A stretch of DNA of 64,000 nucleotides from the NCBI RefSeq assembly GCF_932526225.1, contig NC_064038.1, positions 18,277,075-18,341,074 on the forward strand, in the 5' to 3' direction. The position numbers and the translations under genes are program-made. Below are positions 24,936 to 39,069 of the stretch, piece after piece. Each line of letters opens with the position of its first letter. Position 1 is the stretch's first letter. The DNA comes from Nematostella vectensis. Taxonomy: Eukaryota > Cnidaria > Anthozoa > Actiniaria > Edwardsiidae. The notes under the pieces are model-generated. The model saw only the letters and a program-made list of their open reading frames with translations, made no database searches and was not told where the DNA came from.

Positions 24936-25090
24936 AGTAGGGCGCGGTTAGTACTTGGATGGGTGACCGCCTGGGAATACCGTGTGCTGTAGGCATTTAC
25001 TTTTTGTTTTTGAAGTACTAACAGGACTGTTATATAATAGATAGATCTTACACAGTTCTATCGTCTACGGCCATACCACTGAGAAAGCAC

Positions 25091-25121
<31 letters not shown>

Positions 25122-25276
25122 AGTAGGGCGCGGTTAGTACTTGGATGGGTGACCGCCTGGGAATACCGTGTGCTGTAGGCATTTCCTTTTTGTCATCGAA
25201 GTACTCACAGGACTGTTAGATAATAGATAGATATTAGACAGTTCTATCGTCTACGGCCATACCACTTAGAAAGCAC

Positions 25277-25307
<31 letters not shown>

Positions 25308-25648
25308 AGTAGGGCGCGGTAAGTACTTGGATGGGTGACCGCTTCGGAATACCGTGTGCTGTAGGCATTTCCTTTTTGTTATCGAGGTACTGACAGGACT
25401 GTTATATAATAGATAGATGTTACACAGTTCTATCGTTTACGGCCATACCACTGAGAAAGCACCAGTTCTCGTCCGATCACAGAACTTAAAGTCAGTAGGG
25501 CATGGTTAGTACTTGGACGGGTGACCGCCTGGGAATACCGTGTGCTGTAGGCATTTCCTTTTTGTTATCGAGGTACTCACAGGACTGTTATATAATAGAT
25601 AGATCTTAAACAGTTCTATCGTCTATGGCCATACCACTGAGAAAGCAC

Positions 25649-25679
<31 letters not shown>

Positions 25680-25834
25680 AGTAGGGCGCGGTTAGTACTT
25701 GGATGGGTGACAGCCTGGGAATACCGTGTGCTGTAGGCATTTACTTTTTGTTTTCGAAGTACTAACAGGACTGTTATATAATAGATAGATCTTACACAGT
25801 TCTATCGTCTACGGCCATACCACTGAAAAAGCAC

Positions 25835-25865
<31 letters not shown>

Positions 25866-26020
25866 AGTAGGGCGCGGTTAGTACTTGGATGTGTGACCGC
25901 CTGGGAATACCGTGTGCTGTAGGCATTTCCTTTTTGTCATCGAAGTACTCACAGGACTGTTATATAATATATATTTCTTACACAGTTCTATCGTCTACGG
26001 CCATACCACTTAGAAAGCAC

Positions 26021-26051
<31 letters not shown>

Positions 26052-26206
26052 AGTAGGGCGCGGTAAGTACTTGAATGGGTGACCGCTTAGGAATACCGTG
26101 TGCTGTAGGCATTTCCTTTTTGTTACAAAAGTACTCACAGGACTGTTATATAAAATCTATTTCTTACACAGTTCTGTCGTCTACGGCCATACCACTGAGA
26201 AAGCAC

Positions 26207-26237
<31 letters not shown>

Positions 26238-26392
26238 AGTAGGGCGCGGTTAGTACTTGGATGGGTGACCGCCTGGGAATACCGTGTGCTGTAGGCAATT
26301 CCTTTTTGTCATTGAAGTACTCACAGGACTGTTATATAATATATATTTCTTACACAGTTCTGTCGTCTACGGCCATACCACTGAGAAAGCAC

Positions 26393-26423
<31 letters not shown>

Positions 26424-26578
26424 AGTAGGGCGCGGTTAGTACTTGGATGGGTGACCGCCTGGGAATACCGTGTGCTGTAGGCATTTACTTTTTGTTTTCG
26501 AAGTACTAACATGACTGTTATATAATAGATAGATCTTACACAGTTCTATCGTCTACGGCCATACCACTGAGAAAGCAC

Positions 26579-26609
<31 letters not shown>

Positions 26610-26764
26610 AGTAGGGCGCGGTTAGTACTTGGATGGGTGACCGCCTGGGAATACCGTGTGCTGTAGGCATTTCCTTTTTGTCATCGATGTACTCACAGGA
26701 CTGTTATATAATATATATTTCTTACACAGTTCTGTCGTCTACGGCCATACCACTGAGAAAGCAC

Positions 26765-26795
<31 letters not shown>

Positions 26796-26948
26796 AGTAG
26801 GGCGCGGTTAGTACTTGAATGGGAGACCGCCTGGGAATACCGTGTGCTGTAGGCATTTCCTTTTTGTCATCGAACTACTCACAGGACTGTTATATAATAG
26901 ATAGATCTTACACAGTTCTATCGTCTACGGCCATACCACTTAGAAAGC

Positions 26949-26981
<33 letters not shown>

Positions 26982-27508
26982 AGTAGGGCGCGGTAAGTAC
27001 TTGGATGGGTGACCTCCTCGGAATATTGTGTGCTGTACGCATTTCCTTTTAGTTACCAAAGTACTCACAGGACTGTTATATAAAATCTATTTCTTACACA
27101 GTTCTGTCGTCTACGGCCATACCACTGAGAAAGCACCGGTTCTCGTCCGATCACCGTAGTTAAGCTCAGTAGGGCACGGTTAGTACTTGGATGGGTGACC
27201 GCCTGGGAATACCGTGTGCTGTAGGCATTTCCTTTTTGTTATCGAGGTACTCACAGGACTGTTATATAATAGATAGATCTTAAACAGTTCTGTCGTCTAC
27301 GACCATACCACTGAGAAAGCACCGGTTCTCGTCCGATCACCGAAGTAAAGCTCAGTAGGGCGCGGTTAGTACTTGGATGGGTGACCGCCTGGGAATACCG
27401 TGTGCTGTAGGCATTTCCTTTTTGTCATCGAAGTACTCACAGGACTGTTATATAATAGATAGATCTTACACAGTTCTATCGTCTACGGCCATACCACTTA
27501 GAAAGCAC

Positions 27509-27539
<31 letters not shown>

Positions 27540-28438
27540 AGTAGGGCGCGGTAAGTACTTGGATGGGTGACCGCTTCGGAATACCGTGTGCTGTAGGCAT
27601 TTCCTTTTTGTTATCGAGGTACTGACAGGACTGTTATATAATAGATAGATGTTACACAGTTCTATCGTTTACGGCCATACCACTGAGAAAGCACCAGTTC
27701 TCGTCCGATCACAGAACTTAAAGTCAGTAGGGCACGGTTAGTACTTGGACGGGTGACCGCCTGGGAATACCGTGTGCTGTAGGCATTTCCTTTTTGTTAT
27801 CGAGGTACTCACAGGACTGTTATATAATAGATAGATCTTAAACAGTTCTATCGTCTACGGCCATACCACTGAGAAAGCACCGGTTCTCGTCCGATCACTG
27901 AAGTTAAGCTCAGTAGGGCGCGGTTAGTACTTGGATGGGTGACCGACTGGGAATACCGTGTGCTGTAGGCATTTCCTTTTTGTTTTCGAAGTACTAACAG
28001 GACTGCTATATAATAGATAGATCTTACACAGTTCTATCGTCTACGGCCATACAACTGAGAAAGCACCAGTTCTCGTCCGATCACCGTAGTTAAGCTCAGT
28101 AGGGCACGGTTAGTACTTGGATGGGTGACCGCCTGGGAATACCGTGTGCTGTAGGCATTTCCTTTTTGTTATCGAGGTACTGACATGACTGTTATATAAT
28201 AGATAGATGTTACACAGTTCTATCGTTTACGGCCATACCACTGAGAAAGCACCAGTTCTCGTCCGATCACAGAACTTAAAGTCAGTATGGCACGGTTAGT
28301 ACTTGGACGGGTGACCGCCTGGGAATACCGTGTGCTGTAGGCATTTCCTTTTTGTCATCGAAGTACTCACAGGACTGTTATATAATATATATTTCTTACA
28401 CAGTTCTGTCGTCTACGGCCATACCACTGAGAAAGCAC

Positions 28439-28469
<31 letters not shown>

Positions 28470-28622
28470 AGTAGGGCGCGGTTAGTACTTGGATGGGTGA
28501 CCGCCTGGGAATACCGTGTGCTGTAGGCATTTCCTTTTTGTCATCGAAGTACTCACAGGACTGTTATATAATAGATAGATCTTACACAGTTCTATCGTCT
28601 ACGGCCATACCACTTAGAAAGC

Positions 28623-28655
<33 letters not shown>

Positions 28656-29182
28656 AGTAGGGCGCGGTAAGTACTTGGATGGGTGACCGCTTCGGAATAC
28701 CGTGTGCTGTAGGCATTTCCTTTTTGTTATCGAGGTACTGACAGGACTGTTATATAATAGATAGATGTTACACAGTTCTATCGTTTACGGCCATACCACT
28801 GAGAAAGCACCAGTTCTCGTCCGATCACAGAACTTAAAGTCAGTAGGGCACGGTTAGTACTTGGACGGGTGACCGCCTGGGAATACCGTGTGCTGTAGGC
28901 ATTTCCTTTTTGTTATCGAGGTACTCACAGGACTGTTATATAATATATATTTCTTACACAGTTCTATCGTCTACGGCCATACCACTGAGAAAGCACCAGT
29001 TCTCGTCCGATCACCGAAGTTAAGCTTAGTAGGGCGCGGTTAGTACTTGGATGGGTGACCGCCTGGGAATACCGTGTGCTGTAGGCATTTCCTTTTTGTC
29101 ATCGAAGTACTCACAGGACTGTTATATAATATATATTTCTTACACAGTTCTGTCGTCTACGGCCATACCACTGAGAAAGCAC

Positions 29183-29213
<31 letters not shown>

Positions 29214-29368
29214 AGTAGGGCGCGGTTAGTACTTGGATGGGTGACCGCCTGGGAATACCGTGTGCTGTAGGCATTTCCTTTTTGTCATCGAAGTACTCAC
29301 AGGACTGTTAAATAATAGATAGATCTCACACAGTTCTATCGTCTACGGCCATACCACTTAGAAAGCAC

Positions 29369-29399
<31 letters not shown>

Positions 29400-29740
29400 A
29401 GTAGGGCGCGGTAAGTACTTGGATGGGTGACCGCTTCGGAATACCGTGTGCTGTAGACATTTCCTTTTTGTTACCAAAGTACTCACAGGACTGTTATATA
29501 AAATCTATTTCTTACACAGTTCTGTCGTCTACGGCCATACCACTGAGAAAGCACCGGTTCTCGTCCGATCACCGTAGTTAAGCTCAGTAGGGCACGGTTA
29601 GTACTTGGATGGGTGACCGCCTTGGAATACCGTGTGCTGTAGGCATTTCCTTTTTGTTATCGAGGTACTCACAGGACTGTTATATAATAGATAGATCTTA
29701 AACAGTTCTTTCGTCTACGACCAAACCACTGAGAAAGCAC

Positions 29741-29771
<31 letters not shown>

Positions 29772-30112
29772 AGTAGGGCGCGGTTAGTACTTGGATGGGT
29801 GACCGCCTGGGAATACCGTGTGCTGTAGGCATTTCCTTTTTGTCATCGAAGTACTCACAGGACTGTTATATAATATATATTTCCTACACAGTTCTGTCGT
29901 CTACGGCCATACCACTGAGAAAGCACCGGTTCTCGTCCGATCACCAAAGTTAAGCTCAGTAGGGCGCGGTTAGTACTTGGATTAGTGACCGCCTGGGAAT
30001 ACCGTGTGCTGTAGGCATTTCCTTTTTGTCATCGAAGTACTCACAGGACTGTTATATAATAGATAGATCTTACACAGTTCTATCGTCTACGGCCATACCA
30101 CTTAGAAAGCAC

Positions 30113-30143
<31 letters not shown>

Positions 30144-30484
30144 AGTAGGGCGCGGTAAGTACTTGGATGGGTGACCGCTTCGGAATACCGTGTGCTGTAG
30201 GCATTTCCTTTTTGTTACCAAAGTACTCACAGGACTGTTATATAAAATCTATTTCTTACACAGTTCTGTCGTCTACGGCCATACCACTGAGAAAGCACCG
30301 GTTATCGTCCGATCACCGTAGTTAAGCTCAGTAGGGCACGGTTAGTACTTGGATGTGTGACCGCCTGGGAATACCGTGTGCTGTAGGCATTTCCTTTTTG
30401 TTATCGAGGTACTCACAGGACTGTTATATAATAGATAGATCTTAAACAGTTCTGTCGTCTACGACCATACCACTGAGAAAGCAC

Positions 30485-30515
<31 letters not shown>

Positions 30516-30576
30516 AGTAGGGCGCGGTTAGTACTTGGATGGGTGACCGCCTGGGAATACCGTGTGCTGTAGGCAT
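21715..30576 (+). rRNA. 5S rRNA genes, block 5: 48 copies
   Basis: Genes start at 21715 + 186n for n = 0 to 47 (last 30457). The register gains one base at the start because the spacer before 21715 has an extra T next to the TATA-like box. Class E copies are at 22273, 24691, 25435, 27667, 28225 and 28783. Most of the block from 24.22 kb is the first copy of the 36-unit duplication. Confidence 0.97.
22087..22206 (+). rRNA. Hybrid 5S, class G with class A 3' end
   Basis: Has T73 but T95 and C97, so the switch to class A falls between positions 73 and 95, within the conserved box C region. Comparable T73/C97 genes are at 48497, 53341 and 60037. Confidence 0.8.
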
Positions 30577-30669
30577 TTCTTTTTGTCATCGAAGTACTCA
30601 CAGGACTGTTATATAATAGATAGATCTTACACAGTTCTATCGTCTACGGCCATACCACTTAGAAAGCAC

Positions 30670-30700
<31 letters not shown>

Positions 30701-30916
30701 AGTAGGGCGCGGTAAGTACTTGGATGGGTGACCGCTTCGGAATACCGTGTGCTGTAGGCATTTCCTTTTTGTTATCGAGGTACTGACAGGACTGTTATAT
30801 AATAGATAGATGTTACACAGTTCTATCGTTTACGGCCATACCACTGAGAAAGCACCAGTCCTCGTCCGATCACAGAACTTAAAGTCAGTAGGGCACGGTT
30901 AGTACTTGGACGGGTG
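24222..30916 (+). repeat. 36-unit segmental duplication, first copy
   Basis: About 6695 bp that recurs immediately downstream. Matching private marks 6695 bp apart include ATCTAAG at 24451 and 31146, GATTGG near 24586 and 31281, CAATTCC spacers, a missing terminator C near 30579 and 37275, and the CAGTCCTCG class E copy at 30828 and 37523. The left edge lies between the last mismatch near 24219 and the following spacer; edges are approximate to one unit. Confidence 0.88.
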
Positions 30917-31041
30917 ACCGCCTGGGAATACCGTGTGCTGTAGGCATTTCCTTTTTGTTATCGAGGTACTCACAGGACTGTTATATAATAGATAGATCTT
31001 AAACAGTTCTGTCGTCTACGACCATACCACTGAGAAAGCAC

Positions 31042-31072
<31 letters not shown>

Positions 31073-31227
31073 AGTAGGGCGCGGTTAGTACTTGGATGGG
31101 TGACCGCCTGGGAATACCGTGTGCTGTAGGCATTTCCTTTTTGTCATCTAAGTACTCACAGGACTGTTATATAATAGATAGATCTTACACAGTTCTATCG
31201 TCTACGGCCATACCACTTAGAAAGCAC

Positions 31228-31258
<31 letters not shown>

Positions 31259-31599
31259 ATTAGGGCGCGGTAAGTACTTGGATTGGTGACCGCTTCGGAA
31301 TACCGTGTGCTGTAGGCATTTCCTTTTTGTTATCGAGGTACTGACAGGACTGTTATATAATAGATAGATGTTACACAGTTCTATCGTTTACGGCCATACC
31401 ACTGAGAAAGCACCAGTTCTCGTCCGATCACAGAACTTAAAGTCAGTATGGCACGGTTAGTACTTGGACGGGTGACCGCCTGGGAATACCGTGTGCTGTA
31501 GGCATTTCCTTTTTGTTATCGAGGTACTCACAGGACTGTTATATAATAGATAGATCTTAAACAGTTCTATCGTCTACGGCCATACCACTGAGAAAGCAC

Positions 31600-31630
<31 letters not shown>

Positions 31631-31785
31631 AGTAGGGCGCGGTTAGTACTTGGATGGGTGACCGCCTGGGAATACCGTGTGCTGTAGGCATTTACTTTTT
31701 GTTTTTGAAGTACTAACAGGACTGTTATATAATAGATAGATCTTACACAGTTCTATCGTCTACGGCCATACCACTGAGAAAGCAC

Positions 31786-31816
<31 letters not shown>

Positions 31817-31971
31817 AGTAGGGCGCGGTTAGTACTTGGATGGGTGACCGCCTGGGAATACCGTGTGCTGTAGGCATTTCCTTTTTGTCATCGAAGTACT
31901 CACAGGACTGTTAGATAATAGATAGATCTTAGACAGTTCTATCGTCTACGGCCATACCACTTAGAAAGCAC

Positions 31972-32002
<31 letters not shown>

Positions 32003-32343
32003 AGTAGGGCGCGGTAAGTACTTGGATGGGTGACCGCTTCGGAATACCGTGTGCTGTAGGCATTTCCTTTTTGTTATCGAGGTACTGACAGGACTGTTAT
32101 ATAATAGATAGATGTTACACAGTTCTATCGTTTACGGCCATACCACTGAGAAAGCACCAGTTCTCGTCCGATCACAGAACTTAAAGTCAGTAGGGCATGG
32201 TTAGTACTTGGACGGGTGACCGCCTGGGAATACCGTGTGCTGTAGGCATTTCCTTTTTGTTATCGAGGTACTCACAGGACTGTTATATAATAGATAGATC
32301 TTAAACAGTTCTATCGTCTATGGCCATACCACTGAGAAAGCAC

Positions 32344-32374
<31 letters not shown>

Positions 32375-32529
32375 AGTAGGGCGCGGTTAGTACTTGGATG
32401 GGTGACAGCCTGGGAATACCGTGTGCTGTAGGCATTTACTTTTTGTTTTCGAAGTACTAACAGGACTGTTATATAATAGATAGATCTTACACAGTTCTAT
32501 CGTCTACGGCCATACCACTGAAAAAGCAC

Positions 32530-32560
<31 letters not shown>

Positions 32561-32715
32561 AGTAGGGCGCGGTTAGTACTTGGATGTGTGACCGCCTGGG
32601 AATACCGTGTGCTGTAGGCATTTCCTTTTTGTCATCGAAGTACTCACAGGACTGTTATATAATATATATTTCTTACACAGTTCTATCGTCTACGGCCATA
32701 CCACTTAGAAAGCAC

Positions 32716-32746
<31 letters not shown>

Positions 32747-32901
32747 AGTAGGGCGCGGTAAGTACTTGAATGGGTGACCGCTTAGGAATACCGTGTGCTG
32801 TAGGCATTTCCTTTTTGTTACAAAAGTACTCACAGGACTGTTATATAAAATCTATTTCTTACACAGTTCTGTCGTCTACGGCCATACCACTGAGAAAGCA
32901 C

Positions 32902-32932
<31 letters not shown>

Positions 32933-33087
32933 AGTAGGGCGCGGTTAGTACTTGGATGGGTGACCGCCTGGGAATACCGTGTGCTGTAGGCAATTCCTTT
33001 TTGTCATTGAAGTACTCACAGGACTGTTATATAATATATATTTCTTACACAGTTCTGTCGTCTACGGCCATACCACTGAGAAAGCAC

Positions 33088-33118
<31 letters not shown>

Positions 33119-33273
33119 AGTAGGGCGCGGTTAGTACTTGGATGGGTGACCGCCTGGGAATACCGTGTGCTGTAGGCATTTACTTTTTGTTTTCGAAGTA
33201 CTAACATGACTGTTATATAATAGATAGATCTTACACAGTTCTATCGTCTACGGCCATACCACTGAGAAAGCAC

Positions 33274-33304
<31 letters not shown>

Positions 33305-33459
33305 AGTAGGGCGCGGTTAGTACTTGGATGGGTGACCGCCTGGGAATACCGTGTGCTGTAGGCATTTCCTTTTTGTCATCGATGTACTCACAGGACTGTT
33401 ATATAATATATATTTCTTACACAGTTCTGTCGTCTACGGCCATACCACTGAGAAAGCAC

Positions 33460-33490
<31 letters not shown>

Positions 33491-33643
33491 AGTAGGGCGC
33501 GGTTAGTACTTGAATGGGAGACCGCCTGGGAATACCGTGTGCTGTAGGCATTTCCTTTTTGTCATCGAACTACTCACAGGACTGTTATATAATAGATAGA
33601 TCTTACACAGTTCTATCGTCTACGGCCATACCACTTAGAAAGC

Positions 33644-33676
<33 letters not shown>

Positions 33677-34203
33677 AGTAGGGCGCGGTAAGTACTTGGA
33701 TGGGTGACCTCCTCGGAATATTGTGTGCTGTACGCATTTCCTTTTAGTTACCAAAGTACTCACAGGACTGTTATATAAAATCTATTTCTTACACAGTTCT
33801 GTCGTCTACGGCCATACCACTGAGAAAGCACCGGTTCTCGTCCGATCACCGTAGTTAAGCTCAGTAGGGCACGGTTAGTACTTGGATGGGTGACCGCCTG
33901 GGAATACCGTGTGCTGTAGGCATTTCCTTTTTGTTATCGAGGTACTCACAGGACTGTTATATAATAGATAGATCTTAAACAGTTCTGTCGTCTACGACCA
34001 TACCACTGAGAAAGCACCGGTTCTCGTCCGATCACCGAAGTAAAGCTCAGTAGGGCGCGGTTAGTACTTGGATGGGTGACCGCCTGGGAATACCGTGTGC
34101 TGTAGGCATTTCCTTTTTGTCATCGAAGTACTCACAGGACTGTTATATAATAGATAGATCTTACACAGTTCTATCGTCTACGGCCATACCACTTAGAAAG
34201 CAC

Positions 34204-34234
<31 letters not shown>

Positions 34235-35133
34235 AGTAGGGCGCGGTAAGTACTTGGATGGGTGACCGCTTCGGAATACCGTGTGCTGTAGGCATTTCCT
34301 TTTTGTTATCGAGGTACTGACAGGACTGTTATATAATAGATAGATGTTACACAGTTCTATCGTTTACGGCCATACCACTGAGAAAGCACCAGTTCTCGTC
34401 CGATCACAGAACTTAAAGTCAGTAGGGCACGGTTAGTACTTGGACGGGTGACCGCCTGGGAATACCGTGTGCTGTAGGCATTTCCTTTTTGTTATCGAGG
34501 TACTCACAGGACTGTTATATAATAGATAGATCTTAAACAGTTCTATCGTCTACGGCCATACCACTGAGAAAGCACCGGTTCTCGTCCGATCACTGAAGTT
34601 AAGCTCAGTAGGGCGCGGTTAGTACTTGGATGGGTGACCGACTGGGAATACCGTGTGCTGTAGGCATTTCCTTTTTGTTTTCGAAGTACTAACAGGACTG
34701 CTATATAATAGATAGATCTTACACAGTTCTATCGTCTACGGCCATACAACTGAGAAAGCACCAGTTCTCGTCCGATCACCGTAGTTAAGCTCAGTAGGGC
34801 ACGGTTAGTACTTGGATGGGTGACCGCCTGGGAATACCGTGTGCTGTAGGCATTTCCTTTTTGTTATCGAGGTACTGACATGACTGTTATATAATAGATA
34901 GATGTTACACAGTTCTATCGTTTACGGCCATACCACTGAGAAAGCACCAGTTCTCGTCCGATCACAGAACTTAAAGTCAGTATGGCACGGTTAGTACTTG
35001 GACGGGTGACCGCCTGGGAATACATCGTGCTGTAGGCATTTCCTTTTTGTCATCGAAGTACTCACAGGACTGTTATATAATATATATTTCTTACACAGTT
35101 CTGTCGTCTACGGCCATACCACTGAGAAAGCAC

Positions 35134-35164
<31 letters not shown>

Positions 35165-35317
35165 AGTAGGGCGCGGTTAGTACTTGGATGGGTGACCGCC
35201 TGGGAATACCGTGTGCTGTAGGCATTTCCTTTTTGTCATCGAAGTACTCACAGGACTGTTATATAATAGATAGATCTTACACAGTTCTATCGTCTACGGC
35301 CATACCACTTAGAAAGC

Positions 35318-35350
<33 letters not shown>

Positions 35351-35877
35351 AGTAGGGCGCGGTAAGTACTTGGATGGGTGACCGCTTCGGAATACCGTGT
35401 GCTGTAGGCATTTCCTTTTTGTTATCGAGGTACTGACAGGACTGTTATATAATAGATAGATGTTACACAGTTCTATCGTTTACGGCCATACCACTGAGAA
35501 AGCACCAGTTCTCGTCCGATCACAGAACTTAAAGTCAGTAGGGCACGGTTAGTACTTGGACGGGTGACCGCCTGGGAATACCGTGTGCTGTAGGCATTTC
35601 CTTTTTGTTATCGAGGTACTCACAGGACTGTTATATAATATATATTTCTTACACAGTTCTATCGTCTACGGCCATACCACTGAGAAAGCACCAGTTCTCG
35701 TCCGATCACCGAAGTTAAGCTTAGTAGGGCGCGGTTAGTACTTGGATGGGTGACCGCCTGGGAATACCGTGTGCTGTAGGCATTTCCTTTTTGTCATCGA
35801 AGTACTCACAGGACTGTTATATAATATATATTTCTTACACAGTTCTGTCGTCTACGGCCATACCACTGAGAAAGCAC

Positions 35878-35908
<31 letters not shown>

Positions 35909-36063
35909 AGTAGGGCGCGGTTAGTACTTGGATGGGTGACCGCCTGGGAATACCGTGTGCTGTAGGCATTTCCTTTTTGTCATCGAAGTACTCACAGGAC
36001 TGTTAAATAATAGATAGATCTCACACAGTTCTATCGTCTACGGCCATACCACTTAGAAAGCAC

Positions 36064-36094
<31 letters not shown>

Positions 36095-36435
36095 AGTAGG
36101 GCGCGGTAAGTACTTGGATGGGTGACCGCTTCGGAATACCGTGTGCTGTAGACATTTCCTTTTTGTTACCAAAGTACTCACAGGACTGTTATATAAAATC
36201 TATTTCTTACACAGTTCTGTCGTCTACGGCCATACCACTGAGAAAGCACCGGTTCTCGTCCGATCACCGTAGTTAAGCTCAGTAGGGCACGGTTAGTACT
36301 TGGATGGGTGACCGCCTTGGAATACCGTGTGCTGTAGGCATTTCCTTTTTGTTATCGAGGTACTCACAGGACTGTTATATAATAGATAGATCTTAAACAG
36401 TTCTTTCGTCTACGACCAAACCACTGAGAAAGCAC

Positions 36436-36466
<31 letters not shown>

Positions 36467-36807
36467 AGTAGGGCGCGGTTAGTACTTGGATGGGTGACCG
36501 CCTGGGAATACCGTGTGCTGTAGGCATTTCCTTTTTGTCATCGAAGTACTCACAGGACTGTTATATAATATATATTTCCTACACAGTTCTGTCGTCTACG
36601 GCCATACCACTGAGAAAGCACCGGTTCTCGTCCGATCACCAAAGTTAAGCTCAGTAGGGCGCGGTTAGTACTTGGATTAGTGACCGCCTGGGAATACCGT
36701 GTGCTGTAGGCATTTCCTTTTTGTCATCGAAGTACTCACAGGACTGTTATATAATAGATAGATCTTACACAGTTCTATCGTCTACGGCCATACCACTTAG
36801 AAAGCAC

Positions 36808-36838
<31 letters not shown>

Positions 36839-37179
36839 AGTAGGGCGCGGTAAGTACTTGGATGGGTGACCGCTTCGGAATACCGTGTGCTGTAGGCATT
36901 TCCTTTTTGTTACCAAAGTACTCACAGGACTGTTATATAAAATCTATTTCTTACACAGTTCTGTCGTCTACGGCCATACCACTGAGAAAGCACCGGTTAT
37001 CGTCCGATCACCGTAGTTAAGCTCAGTAGGGCACGGTTAGTACTTGGATGTGTGACCGCCTGGGAATACCGTGTGCTGTAGGCATTTCCTTTTTGTTATC
37101 GAGGTACTCACAGGACTGTTATATAATAGATAGATCTTAAACAGTTCTGTCGTCTACGACCATACCACTGAGAAAGCAC

Positions 37180-37210
<31 letters not shown>

Positions 37211-37271
37211 AGTAGGGCGCGGTTAGTACTTGGATGGGTGACCGCCTGGGAATACCGTGTGCTGTAGGCAT
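30642..37271 (+). rRNA. 5S rRNA genes, block 6: 36 copies
   Basis: Genes start at 30642 + 186n for n = 0 to 35 (last 37152). A single C is missing from the terminator region just before the block (near 30579), and the same loss recurs just after it (near 37275), since the two sites are the same position in two copies of a 6695-bp duplication. Class E copies are at 30828, 31386, 32130, 34362, 34920 and 35478. Confidence 0.97.
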
Positions 37272-37364
37272 TTCTTTTTGTCATCGAAGTACTCACAGGA
37301 CTGTTATATAATAGATAGATCTTACACAGTTCTATCGTCTACGGCCATACCACTTAGAAAGCAC

Positions 37365-37395
<31 letters not shown>

Positions 37396-37611
37396 AGTAG
37401 GGCGCGGTAAGTACTTGGATGGGTGACCGCTTCGGAATACCGTGTGCTGTAGGCATTTCCTTTTTGTTATCGAGGTACTGACAGGACTGTTATATAATAG
37501 ATAGATGTTACACAGTTCTATCGTTTACGGCCATACCACTGAGAAAGCACCAGTCCTCGTCCGATCACAGAACTTAAAGTCAGTAGGGCACGGTTAGTAC
37601 TTGGACGGGTG
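30917..37611 (+). repeat. 36-unit segmental duplication, second copy
   Basis: Tandem copy of the preceding 6695 bp. I noticed only a few differences: ATATTAG near 25231 against ATCTTAG near 31926, and a three-base cluster at 35024-35026. Such near-identity means a very recent exchange or an assembly duplication. Confidence 0.88.
34920..35039 (+). pseudogene. Class E copy with a three-base cluster in helix V
   Basis: Positions 105-107 read ATC instead of CGT (35024-35026). These pair with 68-70, so three adjacent helix V pairs are lost. The duplicate at 28225, 6695 bp upstream, is intact, so the change came after the duplication or is a sequence error. I call it a probable pseudogene. Confidence 0.65.
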
Positions 37612-37736
37612 ACCGCCTGGGAATACCGTGTGCTGTAGGCATTTCCTTTTTGTTATCGAGGTACTCACAGGACTGTTATATAATAGATAGATCTTAAACA
37701 GTTCTATCGTCTATGGCCATACCACTGAGAAAGCAC

Positions 37737-37767
<31 letters not shown>

Positions 37768-37922
37768 AGTAGGGCGCGGTTAGTACTTGGATGGGTGACA
37801 GCCTGGGAATACCGTGTGCTGTAGGCATTTACTTTTTGTTTTCGAAGTACTAACAGGACTGTTATATAATAGATAGATCTTACACAGTTCTATCGTCTAC
37901 GGCCATACCACTGAAAAAGCAC

Positions 37923-37953
<31 letters not shown>

Positions 37954-38108
37954 AGTAGGGCGCGGTTAGTACTTGGATGTGTGACCGCCTGGGAATACCG
38001 TGTGCTGTAGGCATTTCCTTTTTGTCATCGAAGTACTCACAGGACTGTTATATAATATATATTTCTTACACAGTTCTATCGTCTACGGCCATACCACTTA
38101 GAAAGCAC

Positions 38109-38139
<31 letters not shown>

Positions 38140-38294
38140 AGTAGGGCGCGGTAAGTACTTGAATGGGTGACCGCTTAGGAATACCGTGTGCTGTAGGCAT
38201 TTCCTTTTTGTTACAAAAGTACTCACAGGACTGTTATATAAAATCTATTTCTTACACAGTTCTGTCGTCTACGGCCATACCACTGAGAAAGCAC

Positions 38295-38325
<31 letters not shown>

Positions 38326-38480
38326 AGTAGGGCGCGGTTAGTACTTGGATGGGTGACCGCCTGGGAATACCGTGTGCTGTAGGCAATTCCTTTTTGTCAT
38401 TGAAGTACTCACAGGACTGTTATATAATATATATTTCTTACACAGTTCTGTCGTCTACGGCCATACCACTGAGAAAGCAC

Positions 38481-38511
<31 letters not shown>

Positions 38512-38666
38512 AGTAGGGCGCGGTTAGTACTTGGATGGGTGACCGCCTGGGAATACCGTGTGCTGTAGGCATTTACTTTTTGTTTTCGAAGTACTAACAT
38601 GACTGTTATATAATAGATAGATCTTACACAGTTCTATCGTCTACGGCCATACCACTGAGAAAGCAC

Positions 38667-38697
<31 letters not shown>

Positions 38698-38852
38698 AGT
38701 AGGGCGCGGTTAGTACTTGGATGGGTGACCGCCTGGGAATACCGTGTGCTGTAGGCATTTCCTTTTTGTCATCGATGTACTCACAGGACTGTTATATAAT
38801 ATATATTTCTTACACAGTTCTGTCGTCTACGGCCATACCACTGAGAAAGCAC

Positions 38853-38883
<31 letters not shown>

Positions 38884-39036
38884 AGTAGGGCGCGGTTAGT
38901 ACTTGAATGGGAGACCGCCTGGGAATACCGTGTGCTGTAGGCATTTCCTTTTTGTCATCGAACTACTCACAGGACTGTTATATAATAGGTAGATCTTACA
39001 CAGTTCTATCGTCTACGGCCATACCACTTAGAAAGC

Positions 39037-39069
<33 letters not shown>

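Noticed and set aside
30413-30601. Antisense open frame of 62 codons (also 37108-37296) and a 71-codon one at 21545-21760
   Set aside because: These are also 5S antisense. The frames stay open only because of a one-base indel in the unit (near 30579, 37275 and 21690). Since 186 is a multiple of three, the frame persists between units until a spacer stop.
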